Assembly (NCBI GenBank): GCA_025359355.1
Contig: JANYGR010000387.1
Span: 1-6,031, forward strand
DNA length: 6,031 bases
Source of the DNA: Bacteroidota bacterium
GTDB taxonomy: Bacteria > Bacteroidota > Bacteroidia > B-17B0 > Aurantibacillaceae
Direction of reading: 5' to 3'
Position numbers and translations under genes: made by a program. The notes under the pieces are model-generated. The model was given only the letters and a program-made list of their open reading frames with translations, did not search any database and had not been told where the DNA came from. Below, piece by piece: positions 1 through 5,603 of the stretch; position 1 is the first letter of the stretch, and each line of letters begins with the position of its first letter.

Positions 1-1310
1 GCAAATGTTGCAGGAATCATTAACAACAAGGGTGGCAAATCCAAATCTTTTTGCAAAGCAATCATAACAGGGATTGCCAATTGTATACTGGCAATGTTGG
101 ATGCAAATTCGCTAATAATGGTTACTATAATACATATACCCAAAATAATAAAGATAATAGGTACGCCTTTTAACGCCACCAAACAATGGGCTAGCCAATC
201 GCTTAAGCCAGAAACATCAAAACCATAAGCTAAAGCAAAGCCGCTACCAAACATTAAAATAATATCGTAACGTATTTTTTTAGCGTCTTCCCATTCTAAT
301 AGGGCTTCGCCTTTGTTTTGTTTACTGGGAATTAAAAATAGTAATAACGCCGCTGCAATGGCTACTGATGCATCATCTACTAATTTAGGATTTGTAAATA
401 AATGGTTCCATCCTCTGAAAGTAAAGGTTTCAAAAGCAATGTCGGAGCGCGTAAACCAAAGAATCATACAGGTAAAAAATAAAACGCTAATCCACTTTTC
501 TTCATAAGAAAATTTACCCAAAAGCGTATAACTATTTTTAAAATGATTCTTACCTAAATTGGTAATGGTTACTTTTTTTCGGAGATAATATAAGCGTAAC
601 ACAAAAAAGGTACAGATTAAAAACAGCGCCGATAAAGGAAATCCGATGGACGCCCATTTAAAGAAATTCAAATCGTTTACTAACGGAAACGCTTCTTTAT
701 AGGCTTTAAAAAAATACATATTAGGTGGTGTTCCCACGGGAGTAGCCATTCCGCCAATAGTAGCAGCAAATGCCAATCCTAATAAAATAGCGGCAGCAAA
801 TCTGTTTTTACTTTTTTCTCCATGAATAAACTCATCCGTTTCACTAATAAGTGCCATTACAGCGCCAAACAACATCATGGTTGTCGCTGTATTCGATATC
901 CAATTACTAATTAAATACGTTGAAATCATCACGCCTAATAGAATATGATGCGGTTTGGTGCCTACTAACGATAAAATTTTAATAGCGATGCGTTTATGTA
1001 AATGCCACTTTTCAATAGCAAAAGCCAACATAAAGCCTCCTATAAATAAAAAGATAATACTATCGGTGTATTGTTGAGCCACCGATTTAGTATCGGCTAT
1101 ACCCAATAATGGCATCATTAAAAAAGGAACTAACGCGGTTACCGCTAAATTTACAGCTTCGGTAAACCACCAAATGCTCATCCATATAGCAATACCTGCC
1201 ATTAAAGATACTTTAGGATTAGCTGAATCCAAATTAGCAAATAACCAAATACAGATTGCTGCTAATGGTCCTAATAGAATAAAAATATATTTTGATAAAT
1301 GTTTTGACAT
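1..1310 (-). CDS. SLC13/DASS-family sodium:anion symporter (3' end outside window)
   Basis: Inner-membrane transporter predicted to carry di/tricarboxylate, sulfate or a similar anion with Na+. The frame is open from ATG (1308-1310, minus strand) to the left edge: 436 full codons and no stop. Family members such as VcINDY have about 460 residues, so perhaps 30-70 are missing. The protein is very hydrophobic, with many membrane spans. Family marks seen: Ser-Asn-Thr at residues 139-141 (ISNTATT), the loop IGGMATPVGTPPN at 185-197, and a second Ser-Asn pair at 404-405 (EFASNIAS). These two SN motifs form the Na+/substrate hairpin tips in the family. The third residue of the second motif is Ile rather than Thr, which resembles animal SLC13 members (SNV). 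The segment at about 242-272 is polar and likely cytoplasmic. Substrate cannot be told from sequence. It is transcribed divergently from fmt. Family call is firm; substrate unknown. Confidence 0.9.
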   Translation of the reverse strand, partial: MSKHLSKYIFILLGPLAAICIWLFANLDSANPKVSLMAGIAIWMSIWWFTEAVNLAVTALVPFLMMPLLGIADTKSVAQQYTDSIIFLFIGGFMLAFAIEKWHLHKRIAIKILSLVGTKPHHILLGVMISTYLISNWISNTATTMMLFGAVMALISETDEFIHGEKSKNRFAAAILLGLAFAATIGGMATPVGTPPNMYFFKAYKEAFPLVNDLNFFKWASIGFPLSALFLICTFFVLRLYYLRKKVTITNLGKNHFKNSYTLLGKFSYEEKWISVLFFTCMILWFTRSDIAFETFTFRGWNHLFTNPKLVDDASVAIAAALLLFLIPSKQNKGEALLEWEDAKKIRYDIILMFGSGFALAYGFDVSGLSDWLAHCLVALKGVPIIFIILGICIIVTIISEFASNIASIQLAIPVMIALQKDLDLPPLLLMIPATF

Positions 1311-1321
1311 AAGTGAATAAA

Positions 1322-1329
1322 CAAATTTA
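1322..1329 (-). promoter_or_regulatory. Possible Bacteroidota -7 box for the SLC13 gene
   Basis: On the minus strand this reads TAAATTTG, an exact match to TAnnTTTG, ending 11 nt before the ATG of the transporter gene. No TTG lies at the usual 19-21 nt upstream, so only half the promoter is supported. If used, transcription would start only a few bases before the start codon. Confidence 0.4.
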
Positions 1330-1352
1330 ATATTTTAAAGTTACTCCCGCAG

Positions 1353-1370
1353 TTCCGATAGCTATCGGAA
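1353..1370. repeat. 18-bp perfect palindrome TTCCGATAGCTATCGGAA
   Basis: Perfect self-complementary 18-mer with no spacer, in the divergent region between the transporter and fmt. No T-run follows on either strand, so it does not look like an intrinsic terminator. From memory, palindromes with the core CCGATAGCTATCGG recur between genes in Bacteroidota, so this may be a copy of a dispersed repeat; it could also be a dimeric protein's binding site. Only one copy is in the window. Confidence 0.75.
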
Positions 1371-1387
1371 TCGAAAATAAACGCAGA

Positions 1388-1403
1388 TATATTTTAAAAT
1401 ATA
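1388..1403. repeat. 16-bp AT palindrome
   Basis: TATATTTTAAAATATA is perfectly self-complementary, 17 bp from the GC-richer palindrome. It is pure A/T in AT-rich DNA, so chance is a fair explanation; it may simply be an easily melted stretch in the divergent promoter region. Confidence 0.4.
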
Positions 1404-1442
1404 AAAATAGTATCAAAATGTCCTTCTTAAAATCTTTCTGTG

Positions 1443-1450
1443 TATTTTTG
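1443..1450 (+). promoter_or_regulatory. Possible -7 box upstream of fmt
   Basis: TATTTTTG fits TAnnTTTG and lies 72 nt before the chosen fmt start. There is no TTG at the expected upstream distance, and such T-rich octamers arise easily in this composition. It lies inside the rejected N-terminal extension of fmt, which fits that stretch being untranslated. Confidence 0.25.
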
Positions 1451-1489
1451 AAAAAACAAATCATTCCTGTTGTGATTTTCATCTGTGCC

Positions 1490-1507
1490 ATCAGCGAAAT
1501 CAGCGGG
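1490..1507 (+). repeat. Imperfect 9-bp tandem duplication
   Basis: ATCAGCGAA is followed directly by ATCAGCGGG (7 of 9 bases identical), ending 15 bp before the fmt start. The surrounding phrase (about 1470-1510) resembles, from memory, boilerplate repeat DNA found between genes in several Bacteroidota. That link is unverified. Confidence 0.4.
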
Positions 1508-1522
1508 AAACAAAAACAATTT

Positions 1523-2464
1523 ATGAAGATTATTTTTATGGGTACTCCCGAATTTGCAGTTGCAAGTTTAGATATATTAATACAAAACAACTACGACGTT
1601 GTTGCTGTAGTGACAGTGCCTGATAAACCCGCTGGACGTGGGCAACAGCTACAACAATCGGCTGTGAAAAAATATGCGGTTGAAAAAGGCTTAACCGTTT
1701 TGCAACCCGAAAAATTAAAAGATGAACATTTTATTACCGAATTAAAAAAATTAAATGCCGATTTGCAATTAGTAGTAGCCTTTAGAATGTTACCAGAAGT
1801 TGTTTGGAATATGCCTTCTTTAGGCACATATAACCTTCATGGATCTTTATTACCAAAGTACCGTGGTGCAGCTCCTATCAATTGGGCTATCATTAATGGC
1901 GAAACAGAAAGCGGCGTTACTACTTTTAAATTGAAACATGAAATTGATACTGGTAATATGTTGTATCAAGCCAAAACACCTATTACGCCAACAACGACGG
2001 CTGGTGAGCTTCATGACAGCCTAATGCATATTGGTGCCGATTTAATTTTAAAAACCGTGAAAGCCATTGAAAGTGGCAACTACGAGCTAAAGCCGCAAAA
2101 TGAAACAGAAATTATTCATGCGCCAAAATTATTTAAAGAAACCTGTAAAATAAATTGGGATCAACCTGCTGAAAAAATCAATAATTTAATTCGAGGTCTA
2201 TCACCCTACCCTGCTGCGTTTACAGAGTACATTGATAAAAAAAATCAACTTATAAGTATTAAAATATACAAAGCAGAAATTGAAATCAATCCTCATCAAT
2301 TACCACAGGGTACTGTCATTAGCGATTCTAAAAAAACGCTAAAAGTAGCTTGTAGCAATGGTTTTATTAGCATCAACGAATTGCAAATGGCTGGAAAAAA
2401 ACGCATGCACATTGACGAATTTTTACGTGGCTTTAAAATAGATTCTGATTTAAAATTTATCTAA
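1523..2464 (+). CDS. fmt: Methionyl-tRNA formyltransferase
   Basis: Cytosolic enzyme that transfers a formyl group from 10-formyl-tetrahydrofolate to Met-tRNA(fMet), producing the initiator for translation. The product is 313 residues, close to the 315 of E. coli Fmt. N-terminal formyltransferase domain, about 1-180: it opens MKIIFMGTPEFAVASL; VPDKPAGRG lies at 32-40; the catalytic block NLHGSLLPKYRGAAPI at 104-119 holds Asn104 and His106; Asp142 sits in IDTGNML. These match the Asn-His-Asp catalytic set of the family. The C-terminal tRNA-binding domain is about 205-305, with INNLIRGLSPYPAAF near 219-233. The frame is open back to an ATG at 1418, but the family starts at MKIIFMGTPEF and the extra 35 residues look like translated intergenic DNA, so 1523 is chosen. 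No Shine-Dalgarno is evident. HU follows after 250 bp, a pairing I recall from flavobacteria. Confidence 0.97.
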   Translation: MKIIFMGTPEFAVASLDILIQNNYDVVAVVTVPDKPAGRGQQLQQSAVKKYAVEKGLTVLQPEKLKDEHFITELKKLNADLQLVVAFRMLPEVVWNMPSLGTYNLHGSLLPKYRGAAPINWAIINGETESGVTTFKLKHEIDTGNMLYQAKTPITPTTTAGELHDSLMHIGADLILKTVKAIESGNYELKPQNETEIIHAPKLFKETCKINWDQPAEKINNLIRGLSPYPAAFTEYIDKKNQLISIKIYKAEIEINPHQLPQGTVISDSKKTLKVACSNGFISINELQMAGKKRMHIDEFLRGFKIDSDLKFI

Positions 2465-2477
2465 TAGTTCTTATCGG

Positions 2478-2493
2478 TACATATATATATGTA
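2478..2493. repeat. 16-bp AT palindrome after fmt
   Basis: TACATATATATATGTA is perfectly self-complementary and starts 14 bp after the fmt stop. It has no following T-run, so it is a poor intrinsic terminator, although it could form a weak hairpin at the mRNA end. Otherwise 2465-2641 shows no gene or clear site. Confidence 0.35.
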
Positions 2494-2641
2494 TCAATAA
2501 ACCTCAGTCCCATAATGCCTATCAATGATACAAAACGGTTAATAGCTAGTTGAAAACGCCTTATATGATAGAGTTACAGCCTACACTTATTAACAAAACG
2601 CCAATTTATAAACAAAACGAGCACTTTTTTATATAAAACAC

Positions 2642-2671
2642 TTGACAAATAAGGATTCTCGTATACATTTG
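2642..2671 (+). promoter_or_regulatory. Bacteroidota-type promoter of the HU gene
   Basis: TTG at 2642-2644 (-33 element) and TACATTTG at 2664-2671 (-7 element, exact TAnnTTTG) are separated by 19 nt, the usual spacing for the Bacteroidota primary sigma factor. Transcription would start near 2676-2678, giving a leader of about 37-39 nt that is A-rich just before the ATG. This is the only promoter in the window with both elements in register, and it suits a highly expressed gene. Confidence 0.75.
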
Positions 2672-2714
2672 TTACATAATTAATTTAAAAGTTTAACCCT
2701 TAAAACAAAACAAC

Positions 2715-2996
2715 ATGAACAAAGCAGAATTAATCGAAGCAATTGCTAACACAACAAAAACAACTAAAGCTGATGCAGGTCGTGCATTAGATGCTACTAT
2801 CGAAGCAGTAGCTAAAGCATTAAAAAAAGGAGATCGTATTTCTTTAGTAGGATTCGGTTCTTTTTCAGTAGCTAAACGTGCTGCTCGTACAGGTCGTAAC
2901 CCTCAAACTGGTAAAGAAATTAAAATTGCTGCTAAAAAAGTAGTTAAATTTAAAGCTGGTACTGAGTTAGCTACAAACGTTAACAAAGGAAAATAA
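2715..2996 (+). CDS. HU-family nucleoid DNA-binding protein
   Basis: Small basic histone-like protein that dimerises, then binds and bends DNA to compact the nucleoid. Its 93 residues match the usual 90-95 for HU. Residues 1-40 form the helical dimerisation part (MNKAELIEAIA...). GFGSF at 46-50 and the DNA-binding arm RAARTGRNPQTG at 55-66 are the HU signature, with Pro63 the residue that wedges into DNA. The C-terminus (KFKAGTELATNVNKGK) is typical. All five Arg codons are CGT and there are many GCT/GTA codons, a more uniform usage than in the neighbours, as expected for an abundant protein. It has its own promoter (2642-2671) and terminator (3020-3046), so it is a single-gene unit. HU versus IHF: no IHF-specific feature is seen and HU is favoured. 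Confidence 0.97.
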   Translation: MNKAELIEAIANTTKTTKADAGRALDATIEAVAKALKKGDRISLVGFGSFSVAKRAARTGRNPQTGKEIKIAAKKVVKFKAGTELATNVNKGK

Positions 2997-3019
2997 TTAG
3001 GAAACTAATTAACACTGAA

Positions 3020-3046
3020 CCCTCAAGCTATGCTTGGGGGTTTTTT
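3020..3046 (+). terminator. Intrinsic terminator of the HU gene
   Basis: CCCTCAAGC, loop TAT, GCTTGGGGG forms a 9-bp stem (one G-U pair), followed by six T. It lies 23 bp after the HU stop codon and is the strongest terminator in the window. It separates HU from the DUF58 gene. Confidence 0.92.
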
Positions 3047-3078
3047 GTTATCAAAACTTTAATGGCAGATACATGGTT

Positions 3079-3155
3079 CGTCATTGCGAGTGTTCCTTTA
3101 CGAAGCAATCTCACATATAGTATTGCTTGAGATTGCTTTGTGCCTCGCAATGACG
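3079..3155. repeat. 77-bp inverted-repeat element (CGTCATTGCGAG ends)
   Basis: The outer arms are perfect 12-bp inverted repeats: CGTCATTGCGAG at 3079-3090 and CTCGCAATGACG at 3144-3155. Inner arms of 11 bp, AAGCAATCTCA (3103-3113) and TGAGATTGCTT (3128-3138), pair across a 14-nt loop. The unpaired bulge is 10-12 nt on the left and 3-5 nt on the right. The element is GC-richer than the flanks and non-coding. From memory, CGTCATTGCGAG...AAGCAATCTC units are dispersed between genes in several bacterial groups and behave like REP or MITE-type repeats. There is no transposase here and no obvious target-site duplication. It lies between the HU terminator and the DUF58 gene. Confidence 0.85.
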
Positions 3156-3264
3156 TATAATCAGGTATTAACATTAATAAACTCTATATTTTACTTTATT
3201 AATATCTGTATGCAATAATAAAAATCAAAGAAAATCTACGTTCTAATAATTGAATATTAAATAG

Positions 3265-3272
3265 TACTTTTA
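3265..3272 (+). promoter_or_regulatory. Possible near-consensus -7 box before the DUF58 gene
   Basis: TACTTTTA matches TAnnTTTG at all but the last base and ends 5 nt before the ATG at 3278. The nearest TTG (3250-3252) is only 12 nt upstream, too close for a normal -33 element. No other promoter is apparent in 3047-3277, although the HU terminator implies one is needed. Confidence 0.25.
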
Positions 3273-3277
3273 TAACA

Positions 3278-4210
3278 ATGATAGACCGTCAACGTGTAGA
3301 ACCTTTTTCAAAACTTGAACTACTTGCCAAACAAGTGGTAGAGGGCTTTATAACAGGCTTACACAAAAGTCCGTTTCATGGATTTTCAGTGGAGTTTGCA
3401 GAGCATCGCATTTATAATAATGGAGAAAGTACCAAACACATTGACTGGAAATTATTTGCTAAGACCGATAAATTATTTGTAAAGCGTTACGAAGAAGAAA
3501 CAAATTTACGTTGTCAAATTATTATAGACACTTCTCAATCAATGTTATTCCCTTTAGAAACAACTAAAGAGAAGCCCTTAAATAAATTATCATTTTCGGT
3601 TTACGCTGCCGCTGCTTTAATTGAATTATTAAAACATCAGCGTGATGCTATCGGCTTAACGTTATTTGATTCGGAGATACACAAACACTTTCCTGCAAAA
3701 AGTAATCCTACGCAGCAAAAAATTATGTATAGCGAGTTAGAACAGTTATTGGAACAACAAACATTTCCTGAAATTTCGTCAACACAATCGGCTAAAGCGT
3801 TGAGTCAGGTAGCTGAAATTATTCACAAACGCTCACTGGTGGCTATTTTTAGCGATATGTTCGAAAATCAATCTCAGTTAGATGATTTATTTTCTTCCTT
3901 ACAACATTTGAAATATAAAAAGCATGATGTGATTTTATTTCATGTGACGGATAAAAAAATGGAATTGGATTTTGAATTTGAAAATCGTCCCTATCATTTT
4001 ATCGATATTGAAACAAAAGAAGAAATCAAGCTAAACCCTTCGCAGGTAAAGGAGATGTATCTTCAAAAAATAAATGAATACACCGAAGCTTTAAAACTTA
4101 AATGTGGCCAATATAACATTGATTTCATCGAAGCTGATATCAACAAGGGTTTTGATGTGGTGCTTCAAGCCTATTTAGCTAAACGTAATGCCTTACTAAA
4201 ATTGAGGTAA
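3278..4210 (+). CDS. DUF58-domain protein with a VWA-like MIDAS motif
   Basis: Length is 310 residues. The DUF58 signature is clear: GFITGLHKSPFHGFSVEFAE at 23-42, then GESTKHIDWKLFAKTDKLF at 49-67 and KRYEEETNL at 69-77. A von Willebrand A-like fold follows: Asp84-Thr-Ser-Gln-Ser88 is a DxSxS metal-ion (MIDAS) motif after a hydrophobic strand, and FSD at 191-193 fits a later MIDAS strand. No signal peptide or membrane segment is visible, so it is probably cytoplasmic or peripheral. Family members usually sit beside a MoxR AAA+ ATPase and Bat-type VWA genes, where they are thought to act in chaperone- or stress-type roles; their biochemistry is poorly defined. Here no MoxR or Bat gene is in the window: the upstream neighbour is a terminated HU gene and downstream is a convergent glycosyltransferase. 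Family certain, function unknown. Confidence 0.9.
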   Translation: MIDRQRVEPFSKLELLAKQVVEGFITGLHKSPFHGFSVEFAEHRIYNNGESTKHIDWKLFAKTDKLFVKRYEEETNLRCQIIIDTSQSMLFPLETTKEKPLNKLSFSVYAAAALIELLKHQRDAIGLTLFDSEIHKHFPAKSNPTQQKIMYSELEQLLEQQTFPEISSTQSAKALSQVAEIIHKRSLVAIFSDMFENQSQLDDLFSSLQHLKYKKHDVILFHVTDKKMELDFEFENRPYHFIDIETKEEIKLNPSQVKEMYLQKINEYTEALKLKCGQYNIDFIEADINKGFDVVLQAYLAKRNALLKLR

Positions 4211-4231
4211 TAAAATTATTTACAAAAACTT

Positions 4232-4253
4232 ATTTTCTTTTGATCAAGAAAAT
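4232..4253 (-). terminator. Weak AT-rich hairpin between convergent genes
   Basis: ATTTTCTT, loop TTGATC, AAGAAAAT forms an 8-bp stem. Read on the minus strand, it is followed within a few bases by a TTTTT run, so it may end the glycosyltransferase mRNA about 60 bp past its stop codon. The stem has one G-C pair, so it is weak. Confidence 0.3.
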
Positions 4254-4301
4254 GAAAATGAAATCCAATACTTTTAATAAAGAGTGAAAAATTGAGAATC
4301 A

Positions 4302-4325
4302 GAAAATAAAACTTATTTTATTTTC
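4302..4325. terminator. Perfect 10-bp AT stem over the glycosyltransferase stop codon
   Basis: GAAAATAAAA, loop CTTA, TTTTATTTTC is a perfect inverted repeat with a 4-nt loop. It covers the last codons and the TAA (4313-4315) of the minus-strand gene and lies 92 bp past the DUF58 stop. It could act in both directions between the convergent genes, but it has one G-C pair and no separate T-run on the plus side; chance in AT-rich DNA is possible. Confidence 0.3.
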
Positions 4326-5026
4326 TTAAAACGCATAGCAATTACGCCCCAAAAAGCTTCCTTAAAAATTTTAGTGCTCATTTTGCTAACGCCTAAAACA
4401 CGATCAGTAAACAAAATAGGAACTTCTACAATTTTAAATCCTTTTTTATATGCCGTATATTTCATTTCTATCTGAAACGCATAACCCATAAATTCAATCG
4501 AATCTAAATCAATAGTTTGTAATACGTTTTTACGATAACATTTAAACCCAGCTGTTGTATCTTTTACAGGAATACATAAAATTAATCGCACATATACCGA
4601 CGCGAAATAACTCATTAAAATTCGACCCAAAGGCCAATTACTTACCTTACCACCTTTGCAGTAACGAGAGCCAACTGCTACATCTGCATTCGCTTCGCAA
4701 GCTTCTAATAATCGAATTAAATCGGTTGGATTATGGCTGAAATCACAATCCATTTCAAAAATAAAATCGTAATCTCTTGCTATAGCCCATTTAAATCCGT
4801 GAATATATGCTGTACCTAAACCTAATTTTCCTTTACGTTCTTCTATATGTAATTGATTAGGATATTCTTTTTGTAACTCTTTAACCTTATTGGCAGTGCC
4901 ATCAGGAGAGCCGTCGTCTACAATTAATAACTCAAACGGACGAGCCAACGCAAAAACAGTGCGAACCATTTTTTCGATGTTTTCAATTTCGTTATAGGTA
5001 GGAATAATGACTAAACTCTTTTTCAT
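4313..5026 (-). CDS. Polyprenol monophosphomannose synthase-like glycosyltransferase (GT2, DPM1 type)
   Basis: Probably transfers a hexose, by family mannose from GDP-mannose, to a polyprenyl phosphate at the cytoplasmic membrane face, giving a lipid-linked sugar donor for envelope glycans. It has 237 residues, similar to the soluble catalytic DPM1 form, and no C-terminal membrane domain. Motifs in order: IIPTYNE at 7-13 and DDGSPDGT at 37-44 (nucleotide-sugar binding); Asp93-Cys-Asp95 in EMDCDFSHNP, the DxD metal site, with Cys where Ala is commoner; GSRYCKGG at 119-126; DTTAGFKCYRK at 156-166; FTDRVLGVSKMS at 206-217. The start at 5024-5026 places IIPTYNE seven residues in, as is normal. 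It is convergent with DUF58 and divergent from the RlpA-like gene (151 bp between start codons). A glucosyl or other donor cannot be excluded. Confidence 0.9.
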   Translation of the reverse strand: MKKSLVIIPTYNEIENIEKMVRTVFALARPFELLIVDDGSPDGTANKVKELQKEYPNQLHIEERKGKLGLGTAYIHGFKWAIARDYDFIFEMDCDFSHNPTDLIRLLEACEANADVAVGSRYCKGGKVSNWPLGRILMSYFASVYVRLILCIPVKDTTAGFKCYRKNVLQTIDLDSIEFMGYAFQIEMKYTAYKKGFKIVEVPILFTDRVLGVSKMSTKIFKEAFWGVIAMRFKKIK

Positions 5027-5166
5027 ATTATAAGGCTACTAATATACTATTTTGTTACATTATTCTAAGTCTATTTTATCTTCAATTTATGGATTTTATT
5101 CGTTAAAATTGGTTAAGCAATATTGTATTTATTTGGTACTCGAAACCACATTTATTAAAAATACTG

Positions 5167-5174
5167 TACTTTTG
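5167..5174 (+). promoter_or_regulatory. Possible -7 box abutting the RlpA-like start codon
   Basis: TACTTTTG is an exact TAnnTTTG match ending 3 nt before the ATG at 5178. The nearest upstream TTG (5133-5135) is 31 nt away, beyond normal spacing. If real, transcription would begin at or beside the start codon. Its position also argues against translation starting further upstream at 5052. Confidence 0.4.
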
Positions 5175-5177
5175 AGT

Positions 5178-5558
5178 ATGCGTGTATTTGTTTATATAAC
5201 TCTTATGTTGGTCATTAGTAACAAATTACTTTGTCAGGATACATATAGTCATCATAGTGTAACGACAGGAATAGCAAGTTTTTATGCTAAAAAATTTAAT
5301 GGACGAAGAACGACTTCTGGAGCTATTTTTTATAATGATAGTTTAACAGGAGCTCATAAAAAATTGAAATTTGGAACTTACGTTCGGGTTCGGAATTTAA
5401 AAAATGACTCAACGGTTATTGTAAAAATTACGGATAGATTGCCACAAAAATCTAAACGAACCATTGATTTAACAAGGAGAGCCGCTAAGCAATTAAATTT
5501 TATTCAATCAGGATTAACAAAAGTAGAAATTACAGTACTAGATACTTTAACACATTAA
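5178..5558 (+). CDS. Short secreted RlpA-like double-psi beta-barrel protein
   Basis: Length is 126 residues. Residues 1-20 (MRVFVYITLMLVISNKLLCQ) look like a signal peptide with cleavage near Cys19-Gln20; it is not a good lipobox. Residues 30-121 match the RlpA double-psi beta-barrel: GIASFYAKKFNGRRTTSG at 31-48, TGAHKKLKFGTYVRVRNL at 57-74, then KITDRLPQKSKRTIDLTRRA at 83-102. RlpA proteins bind septal peptidoglycan and, where active, are lytic transglycosylases. The SPOR domain of full-length RlpA is absent, so this is a minimal one-domain form. His60 of the TAAH-type motif is kept, but the acidic residues of TASGExxD are Ala49 and Tyr52, and NDRGP reads TDRLP, so enzyme activity is doubtful. 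The frame is open back to 5052, but the upstream 42 codons look non-coding and the signal peptide fixes the start at 5178. pyrC follows 45 bp later. Confidence 0.85.
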   Translation: MRVFVYITLMLVISNKLLCQDTYSHHSVTTGIASFYAKKFNGRRTTSGAIFYNDSLTGAHKKLKFGTYVRVRNLKNDSTVIVKITDRLPQKSKRTIDLTRRAAKQLNFIQSGLTKVEITVLDTLTH

Positions 5559-5603
5559 TCAATTAAATATAACACTAACAACAAACTATCGACTTAATTA
5601 TAA

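Noticed and set aside
313..507. 64-codon plus-strand open frame
   Set aside because: Antisense shadow of the SLC13 transporter, which is open on the minus strand throughout and carries clear family motifs.
1418..1522. N-terminal extension of fmt from the ATG at 1418
   Set aside because: Fmt proteins begin at MKIIFMGTPEF; the added 35 residues have no family match that I recognise, overlap repeat-like DNA, and would make the protein longer than the family norm.
1327..1827. Two minus-strand open frames (1327-1590 and 1591-1827)
   Set aside because: They lie antisense to fmt and its upstream region; Cys/Phe/Ser-rich nonsense-like translations with no domain.
2565..2636. 23-codon open frame upstream of the HU promoter
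   Set aside because: Very short, no ribosome-binding or family evidence, and expected by chance in a 250-bp spacer.
3173..3203. 9-bp A/T inverted repeat (ATTAATAAA / TTTATTAAT) before the DUF58 gene
   Set aside because: Pure A/T arms with a 13-nt loop in AT-rich DNA; likely chance, with no terminator or operator features.
4555..4740. 61-codon plus-strand open frame
   Set aside because: Antisense shadow of the glycosyltransferase coding region.
5039..5046. TATATTAG on the minus strand as a -7 box for the glycosyltransferase
   Set aside because: It mismatches TAnnTTTG at an important T and there is no TTG at suitable spacing; too weak to list.
5052..5177. Upstream 42-codon extension of the RlpA-like gene
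   Set aside because: A good signal peptide begins at the internal ATG (5178), and a -7-like box lies just before it; the upstream residues show no recognisable domain.
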